6,649 bases of DNA from Scatomorpha intestinigallinarum (GTDB lineage: Bacteria; Bacillota; Clostridia; Oscillospirales; Oscillospiraceae). Each line of letters starts with the position of its first letter. The first letter of the stretch is position 1. The DNA lies in NCBI GenBank assembly GCA_018712225.1, contig DVHH01000047.1, forward strand, positions 1 to 6,649. The letters are read 5' to 3'. Below are positions 1-6,335 of this stretch, piece by piece. Both the position numbers and the translations under genes were made by a program. Below the pieces are notes generated by a model. The model saw only the letters and a program-made list of their open reading frames with translations, was not told where the DNA came from and did not search any database.

Positions 1-44
1 TATTCTGGTTGTCAATCTGTTTTCCTTATAATATAAATTATTTT

Positions 45-81
45 CTGTTTTATACAAATAAAAGCCCCTTTGTTCGGGGCT
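45..81 (-). terminator. Intrinsic terminator of the csoR-copA-copZ operon
   Basis: Read on the minus strand, AGCCCC (76-81) pairs with GGGGCT (63-68) around a 7-base loop (69-75), a perfect 6-bp GC-rich stem. It is followed at once by a T-rich run (TTTTATTTG, continuing to about 48). This is the classic shape of a Rho-independent terminator in the minus direction. The plus direction lacks a T-run after the stem. It lies about 230 bases after the copZ stop with no other gene between, so it most likely ends the copper operon transcript. Confidence 0.85.
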
Positions 82-259
82 ATTTGCGTAGTTTATTCAA
101 AATAATATTCAGGCGTTTTGGTGATGCATGAAAAATATTCTGGTTTTTGGTGTTTCCGGCTTGTAAAGGTCCTTGTGGTGATTTATGCATCCGCGCAAAA
201 ACAAAAGCCTCAATTCGGACGCTTCGGGCATCAAAATTGCGGCTTACATTCCCATCCCC

Positions 260-298
260 CCGCATATGCGGACAGAGCCCGCCGGGGAGCGGGCTCTG
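260..298 (-). other. GC-rich hairpin plus palindrome after copZ
   Basis: A perfect 10-bp inverted repeat (CAGAGCCCGC at 273-282, GCGGGCTCTG at 289-298) encloses a 6-base loop. A 12-base perfect palindrome CCGCATATGCGG (260-271) follows directly on the minus strand. The hairpin begins 15 bases after the copZ stop. It lacks a T-run in the minus direction, so it is not a standard intrinsic terminator. It could stabilise the 3' end of the mRNA against exonucleases or cause pausing; that is inference. Confidence 0.55.
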
Positions 299-313
299 CT
301 TTACCGTTATCAT

Positions 314-532
314 TCAGGCGACGGTCTCGATGCTGACGAACTTGAAGTTCGCACCCTCGACGGCGGCCTTGAGGGCCTCGTCGGTAACGCTCTCGTTGCA
401 GACGACGGAAGCGGTGCCTTCCTCGTGGCTGGCCTCGGCGCTCTCAACGCCCTCCATGGTTTCGAGGGTCCTCTTAAGACGGCCGGAGCAGCCGCCGCAG
501 TGCATGCCTTCAACCTTCATGAGCTTCTTCAT
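314..532 (-). CDS. copZ: Small heavy-metal-associated domain protein (CopZ-like copper chaperone)
   Basis: A 72-residue protein consisting of a single HMA domain (ferredoxin-like beta-alpha-beta-beta-alpha-beta fold). The metal motif is M-H-C-G-G-C, with the two binding cysteines at 12 and 15; such proteins carry Cu(I) in the cytosol and pass it to CopA. A third cysteine lies at 45. I chose the ATG at 532 because AAGGAGG sits 9 bases upstream (542-548); an earlier ATG at 583 would overlap the copA stop and adds 17 residues with no homology to the fold. It is the last gene of the operon, 47 bases after copA, and should be co-regulated by CsoR. The CGGC loop differs from the CxHC motifs in the CopA tail, and Phe replaces the Tyr common near the C-terminus of CopZ, so its exact partner and metal are less certain than its family. 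Confidence 0.85.
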   Translation of the reverse strand: MKKLMKVEGMHCGGCSGRLKRTLETMEGVESAEASHEEGTASVVCNESVTDEALKAAVEGANFKFVSIETVA

Positions 533-540
533 TATAAATT

Positions 541-548
541 TCCTCCTT
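541..548 (-). promoter_or_regulatory. Ribosome binding site of the copZ-like gene
   Basis: Minus-strand AAGGAGGA lies just upstream of the ATG at 532 with near-ideal spacing. It decides the start in favour of the 72-residue product over the longer 89-residue reading. Confidence 0.85.
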
Positions 549-579
549 AAACTTGCATTTATATCCGGGCTCGGGTGAA

Positions 580-3351
580 TCACTCGATGCCGAGGAAAAC
601 GTAGCCGGCTTTAACGACGGCGGCCTTCACGGCCTCCTCGTCAGTATCGGGCCGCATGGTGACGGCGGCAGTCCCCGCCTTGGCGTCGGCCTTGACGCTC
701 TCCACGCCCGCGACGGCGCCCAGAGCTTCATTTACGGCCCTTTCACAATGCTCGCACATCATGCCCTCTATCTTCACGGTCTTCTCGACCGTACCGGTTA
801 TGGGGCAGGCGGTGACGTTCTCGCCAAATCCGACGAATATGTACCCCGCCTTGGTGACCGCGTCTTTGAGCGCCTGTTCACTGGTGTCCGAATGGATCTT
901 AAACTTTGCGAGGCCCTTCTCAGCGCTGGCGCTGACGTCCTCGACGCCCTCAACGGCGGAGAGCGCTTCGGTGACGGTCTTCTCGCAATGGCCGCACATC
1001 ATGCCGTCGATGCGCATAGCGACCTCTATGAGCTCCTCTTCCTCCTCTGCGGGGGCGGCGGTAGCCTTGTGCTTGCGCGGCTTATCCTTGCTCGCGTTGT
1101 ACATCTTGAAGAGGTTCAGGCGCAGGGCGTTCGATACGACGCAGAAGGAGCTGAGGCTCATCGCAGCCGCGCCCAGCATCGGGTTGAGCGTCAGGCCCGC
1201 CCAAACAAAGCAGCCCGCGGCGATGGGGATGCCGATGGTGTTATAGAAGAAGGCCCAGAACAGGTTCTCGTGGATGTTCCGCAGCGTGGCGCGGGACATG
1301 CGGATGGCGGCGGGGACGTCCGAGAGCTGGCTCTTCATGAGCACGACGTCCGCGGCGTCGATGGCGACGTCCGTGCCGGCGCCGATGGCTATGCCTATGT
1401 CGGCGCGGGTCAGTGCTGGCGCGTCGTTGATGCCGTCGCCGACCATGGCGACCTTGCCCTGCTTCATGAGCTTGCGGATGACGCTCTCCTTGCCGTCGGG
1501 CAGGACGCCGGCTATGACCTCGTCCACGCCCGCCTGGGCGCCGATGGCCTTCGCGGTGCGCTCGTTGTCGCCGGTGAGCATGACTACGCGGATGCCCATG
1601 TTGCGCAGCTCCTGCACAGCGCGCGGGCTGTCCTCCTTGATGACGTCGGCCACGGCGATTATACCGGCGAGGGCTCCGCCCTCGGCAAAGTACAGCGGGG
1701 TCTTGCCCTGCTCGGCAAGGGCCTCGGCCTTCGCGCGCATGTCGTCCGTGACGGCGGCCTTGGTGATGATGAACTTGTGGTTGCCGGTGGCGAGCTCCTT
1801 GCCGCCCATGCTGGCGATGACGCCGTTGCCCGGCAGGGCCTCGAAGGAGCTGACTTCGGGGGCCTTCATACCCAGCTCCTCGCCGCGCTGCATGATGGCG
1901 CGGGCCAGCGGGTGCTCGCTCTTCTGCTCCAGGGCCAGGGCGAGGCGCATGAGCTCGTCCTCGCTCACGCCCTCGGCGGGTATGATATCCGTGACCTTCG
2001 GCTCGCCGGAGGTGATGGTGCCGGTCTTGTCGAGGGCGACGATGTCCATCTTGCCCGCTTCCTCCAGGGAGGCCGCGGTCTTGAACAGGATACCGTTTTT
2101 CGCGCCCATGCCGTTGCCGACCATGATGGCGACGGGCGTCGCAAGGCCCAGCGCGCAGGGGCAGCTGATGACCAGCACGGAGATGCCGCGGGCCAGGGAG
2201 TAGCCGAAGCTCTGGCCTATGAGCAGCCACACGACGGTGGTGATCACCGCGATGGTGATGACGGTGGGGACGAAGATGCCGGAGACCTTGTCAGCGACCT
2301 TGGCGATGGGGGCCTTGGTGGCGGCTGCGTCGGAGACCATCTGGATTATCTGGCTGAGGGTCGTATCCTCGCCGACACGGGTGGCCCGGCACTTTATGAA
2401 GCCGCTCTGGTTGAGCGTGGCGGCGGAGACGGTGTCGCCCTCCGCCTTGTCCACGGGGATGCTCTCGCCGGTCAGGGCGCTCTCGTTCACGGCGCTGTGG
2501 CCTTCAAGCACAACGCCGTCCACGGGTATATTCTCGCCCGGTCGGACGACGAAGATGTCGCCCTTCTCGACCTCGTCCACCCCGACCGTGACCTCCTGCC
2601 CGTCGCGCAGGACGGTGGCGGTCTTGGGCGCGAGCTTCATGAGGCTCTTGAGGGCGTCCGTGGTCTTGCCCTTGCTGCGAGCTTCAAGCATCTTGCCTAC
2701 GGTGATGAGGGTCAGTATCATGGCCGCGGCCTCGAAATAGAACTCAGTGTGCATGACGTGCATCTGGTCCATCGGGTCGCTGTAGGTCGTCATCTCAAAG
2801 AGGGCGTAGGAGCTCCACACGAAGGCGGCGGAGGAGCCGAGGGCGACCAGGGTATCCATATTGGGTGCCCTGTGCGCAAGGCTCTTGAAGCCGGAGATGA
2901 AGAACTTCTTGTTGATGATCATGACTATAACAGTCAAATAGAGCTGGATAAGCGCCTGGGCCATGTAGTTCGTGGCCAGGAATTCCGGCAGAGGCCAGCC
3001 CCACATCATGGCGCCCATGGAGAAATACATGAGCACTATGAGGAAGCCGACAGACGAGATCAGGCGGCGCTTCAGCACCGGCGTCTCGTGGTCCTCCAGG
3101 GCGGCTTCCGCCTCGGCGATGGTGCTGGACGTGCTCTTTTTTGCGCTGCCCGCGCCCTTTTCGCTCGCGCCGTAGCCCGCATCCACAACGGCCTTTATTA
3201 TGTCCGCGCTGGAGGCAGTGCCCTCAACGCCCATGGAATTCGTCAGCAGGCTGACCGAGCAGCTCGTCACGCCCGGGACGGCGTTCACGGCCTTCTCGAC
3301 CCTTGCACTGCATGCCGCGCAGCTCATACCTGTTACAGTATACTGCTTCAT
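580..3351 (-). CDS. copA: Copper-exporting P1B-type ATPase CopA with one N-terminal and two C-terminal HMA domains
   Basis: A 923-residue Cu(I)-translocating P-type ATPase of the inner membrane that uses ATP to export copper. Order seen: HMA1 (about 3-65, CAAC at 11-14); membrane helices near 96-116, 128-148, 163-187 and 203-220; actuator domain with TGES (294-297); helices near 358-378 and 388-410 carrying the CPC ion motif (397-399); phosphorylation site DKTGT (Asp441); SEHP (His480) in the nucleotide domain; GDGIND (638-643); then two final helices (about 695-745) with YN (703-704) and MSLSS (731-735), the residues typical of the Cu(I) subgroup P1B-1. All catalytic motifs are intact. After the last helix come an acidic linker (about 756-775) and two more HMA domains, with CGHC (786-789) and CEHC (866-869). 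The extra length over a typical CopA of roughly 750-830 residues is this tail. It follows csoR by 27 bases with a GGGAGGGAAAGG-type ribosome binding site. Assignment is near certain; the role of the tail is inference. Confidence 0.97.
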   Translation of the reverse strand: MKQYTVTGMSCAACSARVEKAVNAVPGVTSCSVSLLTNSMGVEGTASSADIIKAVVDAGYGASEKGAGSAKKSTSSTIAEAEAALEDHETPVLKRRLISSVGFLIVLMYFSMGAMMWGWPLPEFLATNYMAQALIQLYLTVIVMIINKKFFISGFKSLAHRAPNMDTLVALGSSAAFVWSSYALFEMTTYSDPMDQMHVMHTEFYFEAAAMILTLITVGKMLEARSKGKTTDALKSLMKLAPKTATVLRDGQEVTVGVDEVEKGDIFVVRPGENIPVDGVVLEGHSAVNESALTGESIPVDKAEGDTVSAATLNQSGFIKCRATRVGEDTTLSQIIQMVSDAAATKAPIAKVADKVSGIFVPTVITIAVITTVVWLLIGQSFGYSLARGISVLVISCPCALGLATPVAIMVGNGMGAKNGILFKTAASLEEAGKMDIVALDKTGTITSGEPKVTDIIPAEGVSEDELMRLALALEQKSEHPLARAIMQRGEELGMKAPEVSSFEALPGNGVIASMGGKELATGNHKFIITKAAVTDDMRAKAEALAEQGKTPLYFAEGGALAGIIAVADVIKEDSPRAVQELRNMGIRVVMLTGDNERTAKAIGAQAGVDEVIAGVLPDGKESVIRKLMKQGKVAMVGDGINDAPALTRADIGIAIGAGTDVAIDAADVVLMKSQLSDVPAAIRMSRATLRNIHENLFWAFFYNTIGIPIAAGCFVWAGLTLNPMLGAAAMSLSSFCVVSNALRLNLFKMYNASKDKPRKHKATAAPAEEEEELIEVAMRIDGMMCGHCEKTVTEALSAVEGVEDVSASAEKGLAKFKIHSDTSEQALKDAVTKAGYIFVGFGENVTACPITGTVEKTVKIEGMMCEHCERAVNEALGAVAGVESVKADAKAGTAAVTMRPDTDEEAVKAAVVKAGYVFLGIE

Positions 3352-3378
3352 ACGATACCTTTCCCTCCCTAAAAACGA

Positions 3379-3684
3379 TCACCTCATCAACTTCTGCATC
3401 GTTTTAAGCAGTTCGTCGATGGTCTCGTCGTTGCCCTCGCGGATGTCATCGACGACGCAGGTGCGGATGTGGTCGCTCAGAAGCTCGCGGTTGAAGGCGT
3501 TCATCGCCGCCGTCACCGCCGCGGACTGCACCAGGATGTCAGGGCAATATACCCCCTTTTCTACCATCCCGCGTATGCCGCGCACCTGGCCCTCGATGCG
3601 GTTGAGCCGGTGTATCAGCTTCTTGTACTCCTCAGGCGTCCTCTCCTTCGTCCGCTGGCAACAACATTTTTTTGTTTCTCCCAT
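3379..3684 (-). CDS. csoR: CsoR-family copper-sensing transcriptional repressor
   Basis: A 101-residue all-helical DNA-binding repressor of the CsoR/RcnR (DUF156) family. The family hallmark RLNRIEGQVRGI lies at 26-37. The Cu(I) ligands are visible as Cys47, His72 and Cys76; the Cys-to-His gap of 25 and His-to-Cys gap of 4 match the C-H-C pattern of known CsoR proteins, which argues for copper rather than nickel (RcnR) or formaldehyde (FrmR). Tyr46 precedes the first ligand as in CsoR. The N-terminus carries three consecutive cysteines (7-9) that are not part of the known site. The start at 3684 is backed by AAGGAG 6 bases upstream (3691-3696). It is first in the operon and its promoter carries two matching operators, so it very probably represses itself, copA and copZ, releasing DNA when Cu(I) binds. 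Confidence 0.95.
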   Translation of the reverse strand: MGETKKCCCQRTKERTPEEYKKLIHRLNRIEGQVRGIRGMVEKGVYCPDILVQSAAVTAAMNAFNRELLSDHIRTCVVDDIREGNDETIDELLKTMQKLMR

Positions 3685-3704
3685 GATAAGCTCCTTCCAT
3701 GCAG

Positions 3705-3745
3705 ATACCCATCAGGGGTAATTATAGTATACCCCTGATGGGTAT
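3705..3745. promoter_or_regulatory. Mirrored double CsoR operator
   Basis: A perfect 16-base inverted repeat (3705-3720 and 3730-3745) with a 9-base AT-rich spacer. Each arm is itself a pseudopalindrome: TACCC-ATCAG-GGGTA at 3706-3720 and TACCC-CTGAT-GGGTA at 3730-3744. CsoR proteins are known to bind GC-tract pseudopalindromes flanked by TA of this kind, so each arm is probably a full site. The centres are 24 bases apart. The distal arm fills the -35/-10 spacer and touches the -10 box; the proximal arm covers the likely transcription start. That CsoR binds here is inference from sequence and position. Confidence 0.85.
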
Positions 3746-3753
3746 AATGTCAA
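3726..3753 (-). promoter_or_regulatory. Promoter of the csoR-copA-copZ operon
   Basis: On the minus strand a perfect -35 box TTGACA (3748-3753) is followed by a 16-base spacer and the -10 box TATACT (3726-3731), five of six matches to the sigma-70/SigA consensus. Transcription should start near 3718-3720, about 35 bases before the csoR ATG. A TATAAT further downstream (3722-3727) also exists but would give a 20-base spacer. The operator arms overlap the spacer and the start site, as expected for a repressor-blocked promoter. Confidence 0.85.
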
Positions 3754-3772
3754 TACCCGTTTTGGCAATTTA

Positions 3773-3788
3773 GCGTATTGCGATACGC
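3773..3788 (-). other. Small hairpin after the ApbE-like gene, possible weak terminator
   Basis: GCGTAT (3773-3778) and ATACGC (3783-3788) form a 6-bp stem with a 4-base loop, 9 bases after the stop of the ApbE-like gene. On the minus strand it is followed by TAAATTGCC rather than a T-run, so termination would be weak at best. No better terminator separates the peptide-transport operon from the copper promoter. Confidence 0.4.
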
Positions 3789-3797
3789 GCACATTTC

Positions 3798-5003
3798 TCA
3801 GGCATCCGCCGTTGAGCAAAGTGCGCCATTGCTAGTATAATACACCGTAATGCCAGCTATTTCAAGCATTTCAAGCGCTTCCGCATCCAAGCTGCCGGCA
3901 ATGAACAGCGGCGCGAGCTTCAGCGCCAGGCCGGCGCAGCCGGTATCGAAGGAGCTGCCGCACAGTTCGGGCACGCAGCAGCGGTCCAGTCCGTCCGCCG
4001 TATCCAGGTAGGAAGAGCGCAGAGAGCCGTCCTCGTATTGGTAATACCCAGCCGCGCCGGAGCCGGCTGCGGGATAGTCGCGCAGGCAGGCGAGGCTGAC
4101 GCTGCCTGAAAAGTGCAGCGTTGCAAGGTTCGTGACGGTATTTCCCTCCCTGTGGGAGAAGTCGAAGGAATACTCCGTGCCGGTCTCACCGTCCAGGCAG
4201 CGCATGAAGCCGTCGTCGCTTATAAGCGCGCCGCGCGTATACCCGGCCTCGATCAGCGCACCGGCGATGTAGTCCGCGATGAAGGCGTTTTCCATCCAGC
4301 CGAGGTCCACGAAGGAGCTTATGCCGTTTTCCTGCGCGAAGGCGAGGTACTCCTCCGAGACGCTGAGCCTCACCCGGCCCTCGCCCAGCAGCTCTATGTC
4401 CACGGAGCCCTCGTCAGAGGCAAAGGCGGCGGTGCGCGCAAAGAATTCGCCCTGCGCAGCGTCCAGCCGCGGGTCGTACTGCGCAGCCTCGACGTCGCTC
4501 TGGGAGCTGCACAGCGCGTGGTACTGCGCGTACAGAGGGGCAAGGTAATGATAACGCGTGCCGCTCTCCTCCAGCAGCTCAAAGGCGGAATACAGCGCCT
4601 GCCCGACCTCGGTATCCTCGTTGGGGTGGCGGCTTATATAGCAGAGTCCGACAGTCTCGGACTCGATATCCGCGCCGAAGTGCTCCAGTGCGTCCGTCGC
4701 GGCTTCGGTATACAGGCTGCGCAGGGTGCGCCGCTCGTCCGTGGCATTGGTCCCGTCATAGCCCAGGTAATAATAGAAGGTGAAGCTCTCCCCGGCGTTC
4801 ATCTCGCCGCTGAGGGCGCTTACCTCCGCAAGGCCTGCCTCAGTACTGAAGATCGAGCTGATGCCCAGGGCGAAGGAGCCCACGGCCAGGGCTATTAGGA
4901 CTATTACCAGCGCCAGACGCAGGCCCAGTCTGCCCTCCGGCAGCTGGATCTTTATGCTCTTTTGGATGGCTGGCCTGTCATTGGATAGGGGCTTTCTTTT
5001 CAT
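3798..5003 (-). CDS. Membrane-anchored extracytoplasmic protein, divergent ApbE-like (probable pseudoenzyme)
   Basis: A 401-residue protein with a basic cytosolic N-terminus, one membrane helix (about 27-51) and a large outside domain. I do not recognise it firmly. The domain looks like ApbE, the FAD:protein FMN transferase that attaches FMN to extracytoplasmic proteins. In ApbE a DLGGIAKG...D motif is typical; here DLGWMENAFIAD (233-244) keeps both Asp residues at the same spacing but replaces GG with GW and the conserved Lys with Asn. Upstream, LLEESG...APLY (143-158) resembles the ApbE segment before its first strand pair; near the end, LAPLFIAG (363-370) resembles ApbE's LATALFVLG, with the metal-binding Asp and Thr positions lost. 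Nine cysteines lie in the outside domain, several clustered at 342-356. The start is 3 bases after the oppF stop with no clear ribosome binding site, suggesting translational coupling to the transporter. Without the metal residues it is unlikely to be an active transferase; it might bind a flavin or peptide. Fold is inferred, function unknown. Confidence 0.5.
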   Translation of the reverse strand: MKRKPLSNDRPAIQKSIKIQLPEGRLGLRLALVIVLIALAVGSFALGISSIFSTEAGLAEVSALSGEMNAGESFTFYYYLGYDGTNATDERRTLRSLYTEAATDALEHFGADIESETVGLCYISRHPNEDTEVGQALYSAFELLEESGTRYHYLAPLYAQYHALCSSQSDVEAAQYDPRLDAAQGEFFARTAAFASDEGSVDIELLGEGRVRLSVSEEYLAFAQENGISSFVDLGWMENAFIADYIAGALIEAGYTRGALISDDGFMRCLDGETGTEYSFDFSHREGNTVTNLATLHFSGSVSLACLRDYPAAGSGAAGYYQYEDGSLRSSYLDTADGLDRCCVPELCGSSFDTGCAGLALKLAPLFIAGSLDAEALEMLEIAGITVYYTSNGALCSTADA

Positions 5004-5006
5004 CTG

Positions 5007-6320
5007 CTACAAGATGGCGATGACGATGAAGAGCAGCAGCAGGGCAACGCACACGCCAAGTGTGGCCGCGAAGGCTATGACGCCCTTGCGGCAGGCCTTG
5101 TAATTGCGTATGTAGTTGTGCCTCCGGAAGACGAAGGCCGCGATAAGCCCGAGTATCGGCAGGAAGAAGGAAAGTATCGCGTACCACGCGCTGCCTGTGT
5201 CGTGCACCGGCCTGTCCAAAATAACTTCGCTGGCAGCCAGATTCACCTCGCTGCCCTCCTCCGGGGCCTCGGCGTTCACGCCGACGATCGAGAGGCTCTT
5301 GAGCGGCTCTCCGCGCTCCCGGAGCGCCCTGTACTCGGCTATCTCCTCCGGACTGCCGTACACGAAGTGCCCGTGTCCGATGTCCACGAGCTCAGGATGT
5401 GTCTCATCCGTATAGTTGTGCATCGAGGGGTCATATGTGTAGAGCACCTTGTGCTTTTCCAGCTGCGGATCGGGCAGTGGGATGGCGGAGATGAGAGAGC
5501 GGGTGTATGGGTGCAGCGGATAGTCGAAAAGCTCCTCCGACGAGGCTATCTCAACTATCTTGCCCTTATAAATAACGCCTATGCGGTCAGAGATATAGCG
5601 GACTATGGACAGGTCGTGGGCGATGAACATGTAGGTCGTACCCTGCTCCGCCTGGAACTTGTTCATAAGGTTCAGTATCTGCGCTCGGATGGAGACGTCC
5701 AGCGCGGAGATGGGTTCGTCCGCGACGACGAATTCCGGCTCCATGACCATTGCTCTGGCGAGTCCCACGCGCTGGCGCTGGCCGCCCGAGAACTCGTGAG
5801 GATAGCGGGTCAGGTGCTCGGGCAGCAGGCCGACGGCCTCGATTATCCTTTCCACCTTGCGGACGCGGTCAGCCTCGTTCTCGTAGAGGTGGAAGTTATA
5901 GAGGCCCTCGGAAATGATATAATCCACCGTCGCGCGCTCGTTCAGCGAGGCCGCGGGGTCCTGGAACACCATCTGGATGTTGCGGATTATCTCGCGGTCC
6001 AGGCTGTGAGGTATTTTACCGGATATCCTGACGCCCTTGTAGAGTATCTCGCCGTTCGAGCAGGTGTTGGCGCGTATGACGGCGCGGCCTATAGTCGTCT
6101 TGCCGGAGCCGGACTCGCCCACGAGCGAAAATGTCTCGCCCTTGTAGATATCAAAGCTCACATCCTGCACGGCGCGGACGCGGTTCTCGCCCTTGCCGAA
6201 GTTTATGTCCACGTGCCTGAGCGAGAGCAGTACTTCCCTGCCGCTTTTGTCCACAGGGCCGTGCTCAGGGAAATGGTCCGCGCTGGCGTCCAGGGCCGCG
6301 GTGTTTTTCTCTTTAGCCAT
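5007..6320 (-). CDS. oppF: Oligopeptide ABC transporter ATP-binding protein OppF with C-terminal membrane extension
   Basis: A 437-residue ATPase subunit of an oligopeptide (Opp/Ami-type) importer, acting on the cytosolic face of the membrane. Visible in order: Walker A GESGSGKTT (68-76), Q-loop Gln120, signature FSGGQRQR (177-184), Walker B ending in Asp201-Glu202, H-loop His235, and the oligopeptide-family C-terminal motif YPLHPYT (267-273). The region around GHGHFVYGSPEE (315-326) matches the usual end of Firmicutes OppF/AmiF. A normal OppF stops near 310-335; here about 100 extra residues follow, with an acidic linker and two hydrophobic segments (about 377-398 and 412-437) joined by a basic loop. 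The start at 6320 has AGGAGG 9 bases upstream (6330-6335), which overlaps the stop of the preceding oppD. All ATPase motifs are intact. The partner OppD lies directly upstream; permeases and the binding protein are not in this window. The metal-free substrate is presumed to be peptides from family membership. Confidence 0.93.
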   Translation of the reverse strand: MAKEKNTAALDASADHFPEHGPVDKSGREVLLSLRHVDINFGKGENRVRAVQDVSFDIYKGETFSLVGESGSGKTTIGRAVIRANTCSNGEILYKGVRISGKIPHSLDREIIRNIQMVFQDPAASLNERATVDYIISEGLYNFHLYENEADRVRKVERIIEAVGLLPEHLTRYPHEFSGGQRQRVGLARAMVMEPEFVVADEPISALDVSIRAQILNLMNKFQAEQGTTYMFIAHDLSIVRYISDRIGVIYKGKIVEIASSEELFDYPLHPYTRSLISAIPLPDPQLEKHKVLYTYDPSMHNYTDETHPELVDIGHGHFVYGSPEEIAEYRALRERGEPLKSLSIVGVNAEAPEEGSEVNLAASEVILDRPVHDTGSAWYAILSFFLPILGLIAAFVFRRHNYIRNYKACRKGVIAFAATLGVCVALLLLFIVIAIL

Positions 6321-6329
6321 GCGTGACCA

Positions 6330-6335
6330 CCTCCT
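6330..6335 (-). promoter_or_regulatory. oppF ribosome binding site overlapping the oppD stop
   Basis: Minus-strand AGGAGG starts inside the TAG stop codon of the upstream gene (6334-6336) and sits 9 bases before the oppF ATG. The 13-base gap between the genes and this overlap point to translational coupling of the two ATPase subunits, which are needed in equal amounts. Confidence 0.8.

Larger units (their letters stand above)
1..313. other. Non-coding region downstream of the copper operon
   Basis: I see no convincing gene in this stretch. From right to left it contains a GC-rich hairpin (273-298), a 12-base palindrome (260-271), about 150 bases of mixed and partly AT-rich sequence without recognisable content, an intrinsic terminator (45-81) and an AT-rich end. 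A 77-codon minus-strand frame (80-313) starts immediately after the copZ stop. It has no good ribosome binding site, no recognisable domain, and its stop lies inside the terminator stem, so I do not call it. A minus-strand TTGACA at 10-15 could be the -35 box of a promoter for a gene beyond the left edge, but its -10 box would be outside the window. Confidence 0.6.

Noticed and set aside
9..32. Possible plus-strand promoter, TTGTCA with TATAAT
   Set aside because: The spacer is only 12 bases, and no plus-strand gene follows.
1..145. Direct repeat TATTCTGGTT at 1-10 and 136-145
   Set aside because: Ten bases in AT-rich sequence with no flanking similarity; most likely chance rather than an attachment site or element boundary.
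80..313. A 77-codon minus-strand frame directly after copZ
   Set aside because: No clear ribosome binding site, codes through the GC-rich hairpin, no recognisable domain, and ends inside the terminator stem.
553..3372. A 939-codon open frame on the plus strand, antisense to copA along its full length
   Set aside because: The opposite strand encodes an intact CopA with all catalytic motifs. The plus-strand product is a repetitive mix rich in Gly, Asp, His, Leu and Ala with no domain, as expected when a GC-rich gene's codon bias leaves few stops on the other strand.
3751..3765. A possible third CsoR half-site (AATACCC) upstream of the -35 box
   Set aside because: Only one half, TACCC, is present; no GGGTA follows at the right distance.
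4113..4898. A 261-codon open frame on the plus strand over the ApbE-like gene
   Set aside because: Although the ApbE-like gene is itself not firmly known, it has a membrane helix, tight spacing to oppF and coherent domain-like sequence, whereas the antisense product looks random.
5118..6326. A 402-codon open frame on the plus strand over oppF
   Set aside because: Antisense shadow of oppF; no domain or ribosome binding site, and oppF carries all ABC motifs.
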